64,000 bases of DNA from Oidiodendron maius Zn (GCA_000827325.1 KN832873.1:251037-315036), one strand, 5' to 3'; shown: positions 47,101 to 59,219, counted from the stretch's first letter. Notes: generated by a model from the letters alone, not told the origin. Program-made: numbers and translations.

Positions 47101-50100
47101 ACCCATCGGAGGAAAACTTTACACTCAATAACGATTTCAGACTGCTCATTCGCAACTATCTCGGGCTGAATGTGTTGCAACTCCTTAGAGCACATTGGAA
47201 TTACTATCGCCAATGGATCGTGCCTTACAATTTTCGAATGACAAAGGTTGAACTGCCAAATTCAGCCACTGAAATGCCACATGGCAGGATACGGACTTTG
47301 CTTTCTTCAATACGCGTCCAATGCCGTGACGGTTCTTTTTTTCCACTAGATCAAACTTACTTACCTCGTGGTACGATATTGCAGGGGCTCGAAATATCCG
47401 ACGAAAATTTCACGGGTAACAAACCAGATTCCAAACACAGATCAGCGGCTCCAGCTGAAGTGGAAACCGCTGGCCCACTTGCGAATATTGAGCAAATTGA
47501 CAGCAATCCACTACAAAAACAGGATAACTTAGAGATATTTCGCTCTATATTTCCATTACTTGCTGTCCCTGATCCTGAAGAAGATGATTGGGATTTCCTG
47601 GAGATTCTTGGTGTTATGATCAAAGTTAAATCCAAGGACTTGATCGCTCGTCTGCAACAGCTTCAGGGGACTGATGCGGCGCGAGAACAGATCTCTCGGC
47701 TTTATGAGCGGATACAGGCAAGTGCAGATGAGGAGGACATGAGCCTCATAGAGTAAATACGAAATTGGTCACCCGTGTACTGTCACACACTAACGTGTTG
47801 TTAGGCGACATTTCAGAGAAGACAAGTTGATATTTATTCCTGTGGATAGCGAAGAGAACTCGGTGCTCTCAAGGTGGGTTAATTTGGCAGACTGTATTTG
47901 GGATGGACCCTGTTGTCTTAAAAAGACCCCGCGCTTGAGGCATTATTATCCCCAATATGAGCTTCTCTTCGCTCAAAATCTTAAGCTTGGTAACGCCACT
48001 TTGAAGACGCTCGTTGCCGAGACCAAGCAGATTGAATCTGCCGATTCCTTAGCCTACGTCCGAGACATTTTGAAGCAACTCAGTCATATGGCGTGTGAAT
48101 CTTCTTACTGGCAACTGGATGATGCAGGCCTTTTCGAACTTCAACTTTACCCAATCTTCCCTGTCTGGACTGGAGCAGGTGGCGCAAACTTTGACTGCTT
48201 GAAGACTGGTGGTCAAATGACGGAAAATAATTCATGGTACATAGCGGACCTTCCATATTTGCGCGACGCATTTCAGGCTGAGGTGCCATTACTTGCATTT
48301 GAGACCTCAGACCTCGAAGACATCAAACAATTGATCAAGCACACGATGTGTGAAGGCAGAAAATTATCAAATTTGGCAAAAAAGGAAGCGCGAATCGAGG
48401 GATGTGAGATACCCAATGAGAGCTACACGCGCTCTCTCAGAGAGAAATGGAGATACATTGCTCGGTAAGTTCTTTTGAGTCTAAAGCCATTGATTTACGG
48501 CTACGTCACTGAACTCTATAGCCTCATTCCTCTCACCAATTCAGATAGGATTGCTATCATGAAGCAACTTCTCAATGTCCATGTTTGTCAGCCGCAGAGG
48601 GTTTCTGTTTCATGGAAATTCTGCTCCACGTGGGGAACGGTAATCTCAGGACGTGCAGAGAATGGACGTGTTATGCTAGCTATAGAAGCTGGGATTTTGA
48701 AGATATATCTCATATCTGAAGACATGGACATCGGTTGCCCTCCTCTCGAGCTTACTGATGAGCTTTCAATCTTCTGTGGTATAGAGAATCCTGAACATAT
48801 CAGGCTTCTCAATTATATTCTGGTGCAAAAAGATGCTAAAAGAGTTGAACAGGACCTAAATAGGCGAGAAGTGCCAGACAAAATCCCGGAGAATATGAAT
48901 CCGGGGCTTGATGCGGGTAGGTTTTATTGCATTCTCATACTTATTTAGGCCCTAACTGGAGCACTTCAGAGAGTGAATCGAAACTACTGTCCTCTGAGCT
49001 AACGAGGCGAGATTCTGACCATATAACGCAAAAAGAAGAACACCTTGATCAAGGATCACTAAAAGAATTTGAAGTCAAAGACACCTCTCTTTCGGAGGAT
49101 CTATTAAAGTTGCGACCTAATCGCGGTTCTATAGAGAAGTCGAAGAACAATATAGCAAGCAAAGTGGAAGCCATTACTGTTAACCGGGCAGGCTTAGACA
49201 AGAAGCCGCATGAGAAATATGAAGCAGCAATGTCGCAAGACGATTTCGGTCCCAATGCCGACACTCAAAATAACAATAATCGCAACATAGACGAGGACTA
49301 TCATTTTCAACCTTCCCTAACAGAAACGGTGATATCAAAGAGTAATAGTGCTGATGATTTCCTACCTGCTAGCTCTAATTATTCAAAAAATACCGCCGAT
49401 TGGGGTGTACTATCACAACCAAACAGAATAAAACAATATCGAGCGGGAATGAATGTCAAAGGTTATGGCCTAATATCGTTGTCAATGCCAATTTCATCAA
49501 TCAGTGGCGCCGGCCAAAACGATGAAAGCAGGTACATCGCCGAACTATATGTATGTTCTCAATAATATCTTACCATGTTCAATAGCTAATGGTAAAAATG
49601 ACATAGGTTTCAGGTTTTCTAAATGGCGCCCTGGGAGATGGATACTTACCGCATGTGCATTGGACCAGTCACCTGCGAAGCAGAGCTGGCCACAAGCCCT
49701 ACGTCACAACTGATCTGAGCATCTCAACATTTACTCTCCGGGACACAAATGGGCGGCTCAAATCACTCCTTTTGCAAAAGGGATACCAGCAAGTCAAGTA
49801 CTTAACAGAAAGTCCCACCTTTCACATACAAGTCGCCGCTTCGGAAGGGCCTGTCCACTCAACTTTTGACATAGGTTCAGAGCAGGTCAACAAGGTTAGC
49901 GGAGCTCTTATTTGATTGCTGATTTTCTCACATGGAAAATGCGAGCAGGTGCATTTTCTATCGATGCAATATTGCTAATCTGAATAATATAGGCGGAGAA
50001 ACTTGCACTTTCCGAAAACCCTAACAGTGAACACAAGGCCATGTTCATCCTGGCTCTTGTCTTCAACCTCTACACTGATATGGGAATTGCCCTATATCCT

Positions 50101-52026
50101 GATCCATGGCAGTCATACCATAAAGGCTCATTAACCTTCGAAACATTTAGCGAGCTCCAGGCGTCCTTTGGAGAGAAAGCCACTGCTCTTTACGTCCACC
50201 GCACCATCAATACTAACCGTCCCTCAAAGGTTGGCAACGGAGACAACACTTTCAAATACAAAGAACTAAAGCATGGAGAAATCAGGCTTCTTAAGCTAGA
50301 ACCAGGAACAGGCGGCTTACCATTAAAAGGAATTATTCGTCAAGTCCCTATCTCGGGGCATGAACCATTCACAGCTATCTCGTACGTCTGGGGTATTGCT
50401 CCTAATCCCTTGTTTCCTTCATACTTTGAAACTCCGGATGGCAAATTGCTCCTAACCCATTCTTTGGCTTCTGCCTTACTGCAAGTTAGGGAAAGAGGTA
50501 TTTCTGGCTGGTTCTGGGCGGATTTCATATGTATTAACCAAAGCGACTCACGTGAGAAAGGCATTCAAGTAAGGCTGATGGATAAGATATTCCAGACCGC
50601 CGATCGTGTGATAGCTTGGATTGGTCATGAGTATGAAGGCAGCCATCAAGCCATCGAGACACTTGCAAAGATAAAACCTCTCAGAAACACGCCGGAATCG
50701 GATCCCTCGGAGGACAACCTTCTCCGTTCCCCCCACACACTGTTTGGGGAAGTTCCAGATCCGAGAGACGACATTTGGACCAAGATTAACTTACTTGTCA
50801 AGCGACCCTGGTTCCAACGGGTCTGGATTGTGCAAGAACTCGTTCTCGCATCGAATGCGCTTATCATGTGTGGCGGATCAGAGCTGGACTGGGATCACTT
50901 TTTCGAGGCACTTACAATCTGCGAAAGGGAGTCCAATACTGGAGAAGGCCCAGGTGCAGAAGTAATCAAATTTCTGCCCGATGCGGGACCAGTATATGCA
51001 CTTGGACTGACTCGACGCAGGCTAAGGGATGTATCCAAGAAGTACAGCCTGCTCCAATTACTGGAGCTATTTGCTCATACCAGGGCAACGATGGAGCGTG
51101 ACAAGCTTTTTGCTCTGCTGGGACTCGCGTACGATTCTGGCAATGGAGACTTTAATCCAGACTACGACTCACCTCTAGAAGAAATTATACTGCGATACGC
51201 TAAGGCCTTCGTCCTTGGGGGACAGGCGATGGATCTGCTCTATAGGGCAGGGGTGTCTAAGTCATATCGCTTTTGCTCCTGGATTCCCCGATTGACTAAA
51301 GAGGAATTTCCCAAGACAATATCCACATGGGATACGGATCATGGCGACTTTCATGCGGGCTTACAAACTCCCCCCAAGGCAGTGAATCTAACAAACATGG
51401 TCCTGGCAGTCAAAGGCTACTCTATCGATATTATCACTAGCATAGACATAGTAAGAATGGAGACGGGTAGTGTGTTATCCTTTTACGATGCTATGACAGA
51501 CTTTCGGAAATTACTTGATTATGTCACAGACTATCGCACCGGAGAGACACGAGAAGACCTCCTCTTCAAACTACCTATCGGAAATGCGAGACGTCCCCAC
51601 CTAGAGTCAACAATTGATAAGCTACATTCCTACCGAGTATTCTCAAACCAGGACAAAGTATCTTGGCCCGACAACCTCCGGACATCTGTTTTTTCTGTCA
51701 GCTACGACAAAGACCCTTCAAAATACCACGAGATTCCACCAGAAACACAAAAACTAGTGTCTAAGTATTGGCAGACTGCTGCAGCATTCTCAAATCGGAT
51801 GTCAAGTGCAGCATTCTGCTTCACTAGGGAGCGTTTTGTTGGTCTTGTCCCTGATGCTGCAGCAGTTGGTGACAAGATATGCTTGCTGCATGGAGGTAAA
51901 GTGCCGTTTGTGATTAGGCAACGAGGTCAGATGTATAGACTGATTGGAGAGTGCTATATTCATGGTATTATGTATGGCGAGGCCATTACGGATACACTAC
52001 AAGAGATGACTTTTCAACTATTTTAG
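44126..52026 (+). CDS. HSP90-like ATPase (NO VEIN type) - DUF3883-like - HET fusion
   Basis: Eight exons close in phase: 44126-45075, 45126-45936, 45993-47752, 47805-48464, 48522-48916, 48949-49550, 49607-49894 and 49993-52026 (7500 nt, 2499 aa). Residues 1-315 are disordered and Ser/Lys-rich. A GHKL ATPase follows: N-box ELLQNADDN, a NEIGF..DVEAICSLGHSSK lid segment, and GEKGIGFKSVF. The long middle resembles sacsin/NO VEIN proteins. Around residues 1740-1870, HWTSHLRSRAGH, FHIQVAASEG and the ALYPDPW end are like DUF3883, a nuclease-like fold; the usual Glu-Val-Lys is IQV here, so catalysis is doubtful. HET follows from about 1945: FTAISYVWG, WADFICINQSD and RVWIVQEL. Every splice junction has GT..AG and the Ser/Lys-rich linker before DUF3883 is one exon. 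HET is a cell-death effector in incompatibility; the ATPase may act as the switch. Confidence 0.85.
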
Positions 52027-52029
52027 AGA

Positions 52030-52230
52030 TTTACTACTAGGTAAGAAGCGTTAGAATTAAAGTAAAGGACTAGTCAAATCGACTTAGGCTTTTACCTATC
52101 TTGACTTGAGTTAAAGCTGTAGAGTATGCTCCAAAGCTGTCATTGGCTGAATGCAATGAGCCAAAGTAGTATTACAAGAAGGTCTAGCTACAGGAAAAAT
52201 AAGAATCTTTTTTGCATGAGAGAGTAAATA
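52030..52230. other. Short intergenic spacer
   Basis: About 200 bases, AT-rich, between the end of the ATPase-HET gene and the broken dipeptidase. No feature seen. Confidence 0.4.
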
Positions 52231-52231
52231 G

Positions 52232-53120
52232 CTAAGCTTGAGCACGGATATCTGGTAATGGATTGACCTCGTCTTCCAAAGGTAAGATGTGACTTAACTT
52301 TTGTGCTACGTTCTCGGCGCCTCCTAAAACCTTTAGTACATTGCCTCTTGAGATGCCTTTAATATCATCGCGGCTAATGCCCTTTTTTGACCAATTCTGC
52401 TATTAAATTGGGATATGTGCCTACGACTTCGAGGCCTTTGGTCCACCTGCTATACTATCAAAATCTGGTCTAATTCCGACCTGCTTAAAACCTATAAGTC
52501 GACCAATATAAACTATATGATCTACGTCCTGCAAAGATGCAAGTTTTGGGTTGTCATATTACGTGTATTTGGCAAAGAAGGTGACTATAACTATGCCTCC
52601 ATTATCTCGTAACTAGAACAATACTGTATCAGTTACGTTCTTTGTATGAAAATATTACTAGCGCGAGAGGCGTACTAAGTGTATCGCTCGTTATTACGTC
52701 ACCCGTATAGCTTTGATCGAGGAGCATCCCTATGCGATTCATCACTCGTACCATCTCTTTCTTTTCACCAATAGCCTATTATGGACGGGATTTATCGCAA
52801 GTGCGGCGTCCGTATATATTATTGCAGTTATGCGTGAGTGAGATAATCGAACACCTAGGCGATAGCAGAGGCATATAATAGAAGCACTATTACCGATTGG
52901 GTGCAAACCCTCAGGACCTATTAAACTCGAAATTCTTTACGGAATTTTCTTAAAGCTCGATCAGACATCATTTGTGGAATAAGCATCAGATAAATATTGT
53001 GGAAAGGATGCTTTAAGGCGACTCACAAGGTCGATTTGCTATAGGGTACTATGGACTATTTCACAGTACACCAGTGAGGAGAAGTCGTCTCTGCTTTGGG
53101 ACTGTCACTCGATCAGAATC
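52232..53120 (-). pseudogene. Broken membrane dipeptidase (peptidase M19)
   Basis: No single ORF shows this; it appears when the minus strand is read in pieces. In order: DDFSSLVYCEIVHSTL, QIDLVSRLKASFP, SSLIGPEGLHPIGNSAS, then SLTHNCNNIY, MVRVMNRIGMLLDQS, RNVTDTVL, HIVYIGRLIGFKQVGI with RPDFDSIAGGPKGLEV, YPNLIAELVKK, and ISRGNVLKVLGGAENVA, ending at a TAG at 52232-52234. These are successive blocks of fungal membrane (renal-type) dipeptidases, including the LTHNCNN and MNRIGM metal-site segments. The frame is broken by several stops, by a shift near 52860 and by one at the A/T run near 52387. Several stops replace Gln, Arg or Trp codons, as RIP would do. A full enzyme would be about 400 aa; the N-terminal 80-100 residues are missing. 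Confidence 0.8.
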
Positions 53121-53378
53121 GGTCTTATAGTAACTTCGTCTGCCCAGGAGGTCCTGGGGTTAGTAACTGCAACTTTGCGTCGCTATTGGGTGCAGCGACC
53201 GCACACACCGATGATTGACACGTGATGACAGGTTCCAGCTGCCGAAATACGGAGGGCCAAGATACACCAAATTTACCGCGACTTTCGATGTAGTTTGAGT
53301 CAGAATAATAACAAGAGAATTTACGAGCCTCCGCCTCTCCTTCACATTAGAACTTGGCATCAAAACCATTCAATTAAG

Positions 53379-53876
53379 ATGGCACAACTAACCTCCATCA
53401 CAATCGACCCTGTCTCATCAGTCGAAGATCTTGCCACTGTCAAAAACCTCTTCCTTGCTTACGTTTCCGGACTTCCAATAGACATATCGTATCAGAACTT
53501 CACCCATGAATTATCTACCCTCCCTGGGAAATACTCTCCATCATCGGGAGGTGCGCTTCTCCTCGCACGCTCTTCTATCTCTGGCGACGCGCTAGGCTGT
53601 GTAGCTCTTCGCTCATTGAAATCCTCTGTCTCTTGCGAGATGAAACGCCTATATGTTATTGCTGAAGGAAGAGGTCTTGGAATAGGAAAGATGATGTTGA
53701 AGAGGGCATTGGAATGTGCGCGGGAAATGGGGTATAAAGAGGTGTGTCTGGATACGCTTTCCAGTATGAATACTGCAAGGGGGGTTTATAAGGAGTTTGG
53801 ATTTAGAGAGATTGAGGCGTATTATGAGACGCCTATTGAAGGAACGATTTTCTTGGGTTTGACGCTCGAGCCGTAA
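53379..53876 (+). CDS. GNAT-family N-acetyltransferase
   Basis: Single exon, 165 aa, start chosen at the ATG 53379 (context AAGATGG). The upstream in-frame extension to 53295 has no family match. The protein has the order of GNAT motifs: a beta-alpha N-terminus, CEMKRLYVIAEGRGLGIGKMML with the acetyl-CoA pyrophosphate loop R-G-L-G-I-G, and a C-terminal part ARGVYKEFGFREIEAYYETP. This type is widespread in fungi and bacteria; the acceptor amine is unknown. It is cytosolic and apparently intact. Confidence 0.85.
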   Translation: MAQLTSITIDPVSSVEDLATVKNLFLAYVSGLPIDISYQNFTHELSTLPGKYSPSSGGALLLARSSISGDALGCVALRSLKSSVSCEMKRLYVIAEGRGLGIGKMMLKRALECAREMGYKEVCLDTLSSMNTARGVYKEFGFREIEAYYETPIEGTIFLGLTLEP

Positions 53877-53884
53877 TGAGAAGT

Positions 53885-54670
53885 GTGTTTTATTTTAGGC
53901 GTGATTTATGAGGAGCTGCCAGCAAGCTGAGAAGTTTAACGTCATCATCGAGCCTGTTTGCGTGAAGATTATAATCTCTGACTCACATTGATTCTGTGTC
54001 GATAGAAAAGTTTGGCTTGTCACTCCAGCCACCTTGTTAAGTTATGAATTTACGAGAACTGCCTCGATACCTGATGGAATTACAATTTTCCTTACACTGA
54101 CATAATAACCCTACTCACTCACTTGTAGAAGCCTCTCTTGCTGCTGCTGCAATCGAAAGTTCTATTGCATTTTCTGGAATAACTATGTTTGCCGTAGGCA
54201 GCCTAGTCAAAGATCTGCAGCTCTTTGTTGGTATTAAACGTGTGATACTCCACGGCCGTCTTGCTATGCGATTAATATCCCAGACCAGAATCTCAGAATT
54301 AATTTTGACAGTCGTTTGCGCTCATTATTATAACGTCGGAGCACTCTTGGGCCTCACAGAGTTCTATCCTTAGCCAGCTACATCCTTTGTTAACCATTGG
54401 TGAGTGCTTCACAAAGCTACCGGCAGTGCGAAACTCATTACTAGATAGATTAAGGTAGAAGAGAATAGTGGCTGTAAAGAGCACAGCATGTAGCTATTCA
54501 ACTCAGGACAGCTACCAAGCAATATACAGACTTCACAATAATATTTAGTTTCTGAAGAACCTTAGCAAGAATATATCAATGCCAGGAAGTTTATTTATCT
54601 TGGTTTATCCCTTGGAAAAGCTATCCTTATCCTCCACACAGCACTTCTTTCCCGCTGCAAGCTTCCTGAC
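53885..54670. other. Intergenic, no supported gene
   Basis: Short ORFs only. It separates the 3' ends of the plus-strand GNAT gene and the minus-strand dehydrogenase gene. Confidence 0.4.
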
Positions 54671-54677
54671 CAAGCAT

Positions 54678-55613
54678 TTACCAATCTTGCTGTTTACCAT
54701 CGACACCCCACATCTTGCCACCGTGTGACTCCTTAGTAGCCGCATCAAATACACTGATCATGCCATTGATAGACTGATTGAGTGGGATAGGAGCCTCTCG
54801 GAGGCCGAAGGCCTGAGCGCTCGAATTACCGCCTTCCGTCTGGGTCCAGCTTAAGAGGGCGAATTAGGGAACGCAGTAGTGATTAAGAGTATGGTCAAAA
54901 CTTACCCGGGATCTTGAACCCAGGCAGTGATCCTCTTTTCCTCAGCATTTATTCGCTTGGTTATCCAGTGGACAGCGCATTTTGAAGGAGCATAGGCTGC
55001 GTTGGGAACGGCAGGTTGGTCCCTGAATGCGTCAGTCACGTACATCACAAAAGGCAATTGGTTCAATCTGCGAGAGCAGAGTATCGCTTAGCAATAATTT
55101 TACTTACTATACACAGAATCACTTAGCCACACGTTAGTGCAAGAAGACAAGGAGCGAACTCACCTTCAACAATCCAGCTGAAGAGCCCATCGTTGTCCAT
55201 TTGGGATTAGCCGACTTTCGTAGTAGCGCGGCCGTAGCTTGATACAGCAAAATGACGCCGTAAGTATTGACCGCCATATGTTCCGCAATGTCAGAAATCT
55301 TGACGTCTGCAACAGCTGGAAATACAGTGGCGATGCCAGCATTAGCGATAACAATATCTAGGTAGTCTATGCCCTGTGCATTGATTTCCTTAATAGCAGC
55401 GGTTGGGTCAGACTCGCTCTTGGAATCGATCTTGACGACGATGAGCTTGCTGCCGTCGCCTTTGGGCAAATCAACCAGGGACTTTGATGGCGAGTCAGTG
55501 GGATTGCGGGTGGCTGCAATGACGATGTGGTTGGGTCTGGACAGGTAGAGGGAGGCAAGAGCCCTACCCAAGCCTCTGCTGGCACCGGAAATCAGGACGA
55601 TAGTGGGCGACAT
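54678..55613 (-). CDS. Short-chain dehydrogenase/reductase
   Basis: At least three exons. Exon 1 runs 55613 to about 55164 and holds the NAD(P) site LISGASRGLGRAL, the ANAG motif (VIANAGIATVFP) and the catalytic Ser in TTMGSSAG. A middle exon (about 55024-54907) holds the catalytic YAPSK and VHWITKRI. The last (about 54849 to 54678) reads WTQTEGGNSSAQAF to a TAA at 54678-54680. The first splice junction is unclear: the good GTGAGT donor does not close phase with the visible acceptors, so either a weak donor is used or a change has damaged the gene. It is a classical SDR of the fungal ketoreductase-like type, about 250 aa. The substrate is unknown. Confidence 0.75.
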
Positions 55614-55619
55614 GATGTT

Positions 55620-57165
55620 TGTAGGTATTGAAGTCGTGCTATTGCATTTGAAAGTTGTGAATCGGAATGAACTCTGAATGGGACACTGGTGTATTAAAAG
55701 AAGAGTTTAAGGAGAGGAGAGAGTGCTCGTTACCTGCCCAGTGAGTCGATCAGCATGGTATTGGTAGCCCGCGATTGCTCGTACCTAATTAGGTATGTAA
55801 GTATTATATCTTATATCCTTGCCTCGCATTACGTTCCGTTCCTGACACAAACTAGATACCGATACGGGACGGAATATAAGCATAGCGCCCAAGGCAGCTA
55901 GCCGCATGTAAGAAAGCATAATAAGCATAATGGTGCATGCATGATTACCATCGGCTAACATCATATAATTGCCGTAAAATAGGTTTTAAAATGCTACCCG
56001 GTCATTAACTCTGAGGATAATGAGCTCGTAGTAAGGCTGCAAAACAGGATGCATCAGCAGTGTTAAAGGAAGTACCCCTAGTAAAGCTTCAGGCTCTAGT
56101 AGTGCTGCGCAAATTTCTATACTAATCATGTTATTGAGACAGATTTATATCAAATTTAGAGAGCATGGATGTCCAATTATGAAAGCTCTAGATGTATCTG
56201 GCACAGTACATAGTCTTATGGTTAGCGGGGAAGCTCTTTGCTGCCGGCATTGGTCTGTACCTTGTGAAGCGGCCCGGCACCATGACTTATCCCTTGACTT
56301 GCACTCGCTGACCTGATTCCGCCGCCCCTTTCTCTGCCGCATAGGCTATCTTCTACAAACCAATTACGAAGCCATATTGAATGGCAAATTTCTGGAAGGG
56401 CTTCTCAAATACCGCCGTATATGATGAGTCTATAACGTACTAGCTAATTTAGTCCTTCTGTTGCGCATTCGTGCTGTCAACACGGTACGTAGAGAACCCC
56501 GCCGAGCGTTCTACGAGTCTGACCATCGCACAGGTTGAGAGCCTTTGTGTTCCGAAGCGAAAGGCAGGTAGCAAGCGATCTGTCCCAGCTGCAGACATAA
56601 GCATGTTCTTATTCACCCATTTACGAAACTACTTATCCGGACCTTCGATTTCGGAACTACCTGGCTGCCTAAAATGCAGTTGGTGCTATAAATAGGATAG
56701 CCCCTGCAATACAGTTGACAAATTCAAAGGAGATGTTGGAGAATAGAGCTGCTGTGTGGGCCATGGGCTTACAAAACAACACTCGGGGTTATCGGGCTTA
56801 CAAAACAACAGTCAGGGTTATCGGGCTTACAAAACAACATCCAGTAGTAGCGCAGTTAAACATCACTTGCTGGCGTTGGCAATGGACATGACCTTTGCTA
56901 CGCCTTTACTCCCGAAATTCCAGCGTTCCGGCGCAACATTGTGCGTGCGCCAGTATGGCTGTTTTGCTAATTCGCCCGATTGATCACGCCAGCAAAGTCA
57001 GGGGAGAGGATAGGCTTGTGCGATAAGGATCTGTTGGTATGTTGTGAGGCGGCACAGCCGACGAAAGGCAAAGACACGGGCCAAAAGGGTGCTGTGCAGA
57101 AATGTCGCAATAAAATGTTTGTAGACCAATATATCCGCCCTTCAGTATAAAGGCTTTTCTTGCAC
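55620..57165. repeat. Intergenic with a three-copy 29-bp tandem repeat
   Basis: A 29-bp unit beginning GGGCTTACAAAACAACA is present at 56765-56793, 56794-56822 and, partly, 56823-56843. The copies differ at one or two bases. The rest holds only short ORFs. The right end is the promoter of the bZIP-ankyrin gene. Confidence 0.6.
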
Positions 57166-57171
57166 CAAACT

Positions 57172-58192
57172 ATGGAGCTCAATATTCAGTTACCTGCCGA
57201 CGTCACGGAGCGTCGCCGACTGCAAAACCGTAATGCGCAAAGAAGATTTCGCCGTAAGTCAAACTTCTCTCTTCTCCAAATGTAATCAAGCCATAGTGCC
57301 TCTAACCTCGCTATCGTTTCCTGCAGAAAGGAGAGAACAACAGCAAGCTGCAGATAACAACACCAGCCCACGTCCTGAGCGCATTACGGGCCAGTCTACA
57401 GTAAGCCATTCGCCGGCCTTCCGGCTCGACAGTCCTACATTGAATCAAAGCGGCACTTCTTATCTCACGAGTCCCAAGTTAAACGAAGGAAACTTTTGGG
57501 ATCTCCAGATAAGAGAAGGCCTTCTAAATGATGCCGATGCTCCCGAAACCATATCAATAAATGAGAACTCTTCTTCCCTAATTGATCTCAATTCCTCTCT
57601 TTCTACCGCCAAGACCACGCCGGATTCCATCGTCAGATACAATAGTGAAATCCGAGCTCGTGATCCGACAGCCGGAAAAAATCAATCCTTGCAAGCCCAA
57701 GCCACGAACATTTTACCACAGTTTCAGCTTCCGACCCCATCCTCGCGCGGAACATGCAGCAGTGAATGGCTCGGTGCATTACACATTGCAGCGCAGAGGG
57801 GCCATGACCGGATTGTCCGCGTGCTGTTGCAGCAGAATATGGATTGCAACGAAAAGGATAGCGACGGCCGAACCCCCTTGATGTATGCAGTGATCGAGAA
57901 CCACGAGGCCGTAGTTAGCGCCCTAATATTCCATGGAGCTCGTAGTAATGTGTTTGATAACTCACAGCGCTCTGTGCTGCACCTTGCAGTACTATATCGG
58001 CGCGAAAATTTGCTGAGAGATCTCTTGGAAGCCTGCACTGGGCGGCGGCAGGAGCTTGATATAGATGCCTATGATGCTTCTGGAAAGACTCCGTTGCATT
58101 TAGCCATTGAGGAAGGCTTTGAGTCAGGTGTCATTATATTATTGCGAAACGGGGCCAATATAAATGTGAAAGCGCGAAAGTCTCCAAAATAG
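57172..58192 (+). CDS. bZIP-like basic region fused to ankyrin repeats
   Basis: Two exons close in phase: 57172-57253 and 57327-58192 (948 nt, 315 aa), over a 73-nt intron (GTAAGT..TGCAG). Exon 1 encodes a basic region ERRRLQNRNAQRRFR, matching the N-x-x-A-Q-R-x-x-R DNA-contact motif of fungal bZIP factors. Next comes a Gln/Asn-rich stretch without a leucine heptad, so the zipper seems to be missing or very short. A Ser/Thr-rich linker follows. From about residue 190 there are four ankyrin repeats: LGALHIAAQRGHDRIVRVLL, GRTPLMYAVIENHEAVVSAL, QRSVLHLAVLYRRENLLRDL and GKTPLHLAIEEGFESGVIIL. The bZIP-ANK layout is known in ascomycetes. It is presumably nuclear; targets are unknown. Confidence 0.8.
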
Positions 58193-58260
58193 TAATATAG
58201 ACAGGATATGATTATTAAATACAACCGTTTTGAACAGTAGTATTGCTATTACTTCTCGTT

Positions 58261-59216
58261 CTATTTATATTTTAATGTTTTATTACCGATTGGGGGGGCC
58301 ATAATTGCTGGACAATGCATGCTTATAGCTATGCTTATATGCATGCTTACATCCTGACATGTATGCTTATTTATCCAGAAGTAATAGGAGTCAACTATAC
58401 AATCCAGCAATTTTCCGTAGGGGACTAAGAAAAGTTTATCGATATCGGGCTTTAGATTCCAGTCTGGAACCCAGGAAGGTATTGTATTTTTGTCTGGAGC
58501 CCAGTTACAGTGCAAGAGGATGTCTAGGGATTGGTCTACTTGCATTCAAGTAATGCAGAAATCAGCATACGCTTGTTCTACTGAGAGCTCGTAATTTAGC
58601 TTCAGATCACTAACGTAATAAGGATGAATCAGCGCCATGAAGCCATATATTTTATCCCTAGGGTCCGTTGCATCTAGCACTCGACCATCGGCAAGCACGT
58701 CTACTGGATGCGGCTAGCTACCTTTTCGGCGGACGTTATGAAAGTCCCTAGCCGGCGAGAGGTTTCTCGTCGTAATGCTTCTGCATTTTGCAGGGACCCA
58801 CTTCACCGCGGAGTCAAATTTTGATCTTGTGATTAGCTCGTGCTCAGGTAGTTTTTCGCGAGCAAGGAGCGTGAACATCAATTCTATTGACATCTGGTGA
58901 ATCCATTTGGTTGCAGCGTTGAATAAATCTTTGAGGGAAACAACACTACGGCCACAAAGGATTGGTGTCTCTTTCGTACCTGCGGATAGCTCCTGTAGAA
59001 CCCACACTCGATTCCAATATTCTCTCTGCATTAGAGATTGCACCGCGTGCCAGCATCCAAAGAGTGACGGCTCAGGAGCTCCTGCACTCCGCAAGTGATA
59101 TCTTCTTTCACGCTTCTGAAGTCTTCTACCTCGCTCCTGACGTCTTCCGCACAGAGCACCTGACATCTGATATAAGACCAGTGGGAAATTTGGGTTGATT
59201 GCCCAGATAGTCCCAA
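58261..59216 (-). pseudogene. Broken HET-domain gene (fossil)
   Basis: Minus-strand pieces match the C-terminal two thirds of a HET protein: REYWNRVWVLQEL, ILCGRSVVSLKDLF, then TDPRDKIYGFMALIHPYY, ELSVEQAYADFCIT and IPSWVPDWNL. These are the standard order of blocks after the HET core. The N-terminal block with the A-L-S-Y-x-W-G type motif was not found. The copy is broken in several places and looks moderately old, since the blocks are still easily read. It lies between the bZIP-ankyrin gene and a broken ankyrin gene. Confidence 0.65.
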
Positions 59217-59219
59217 GTT

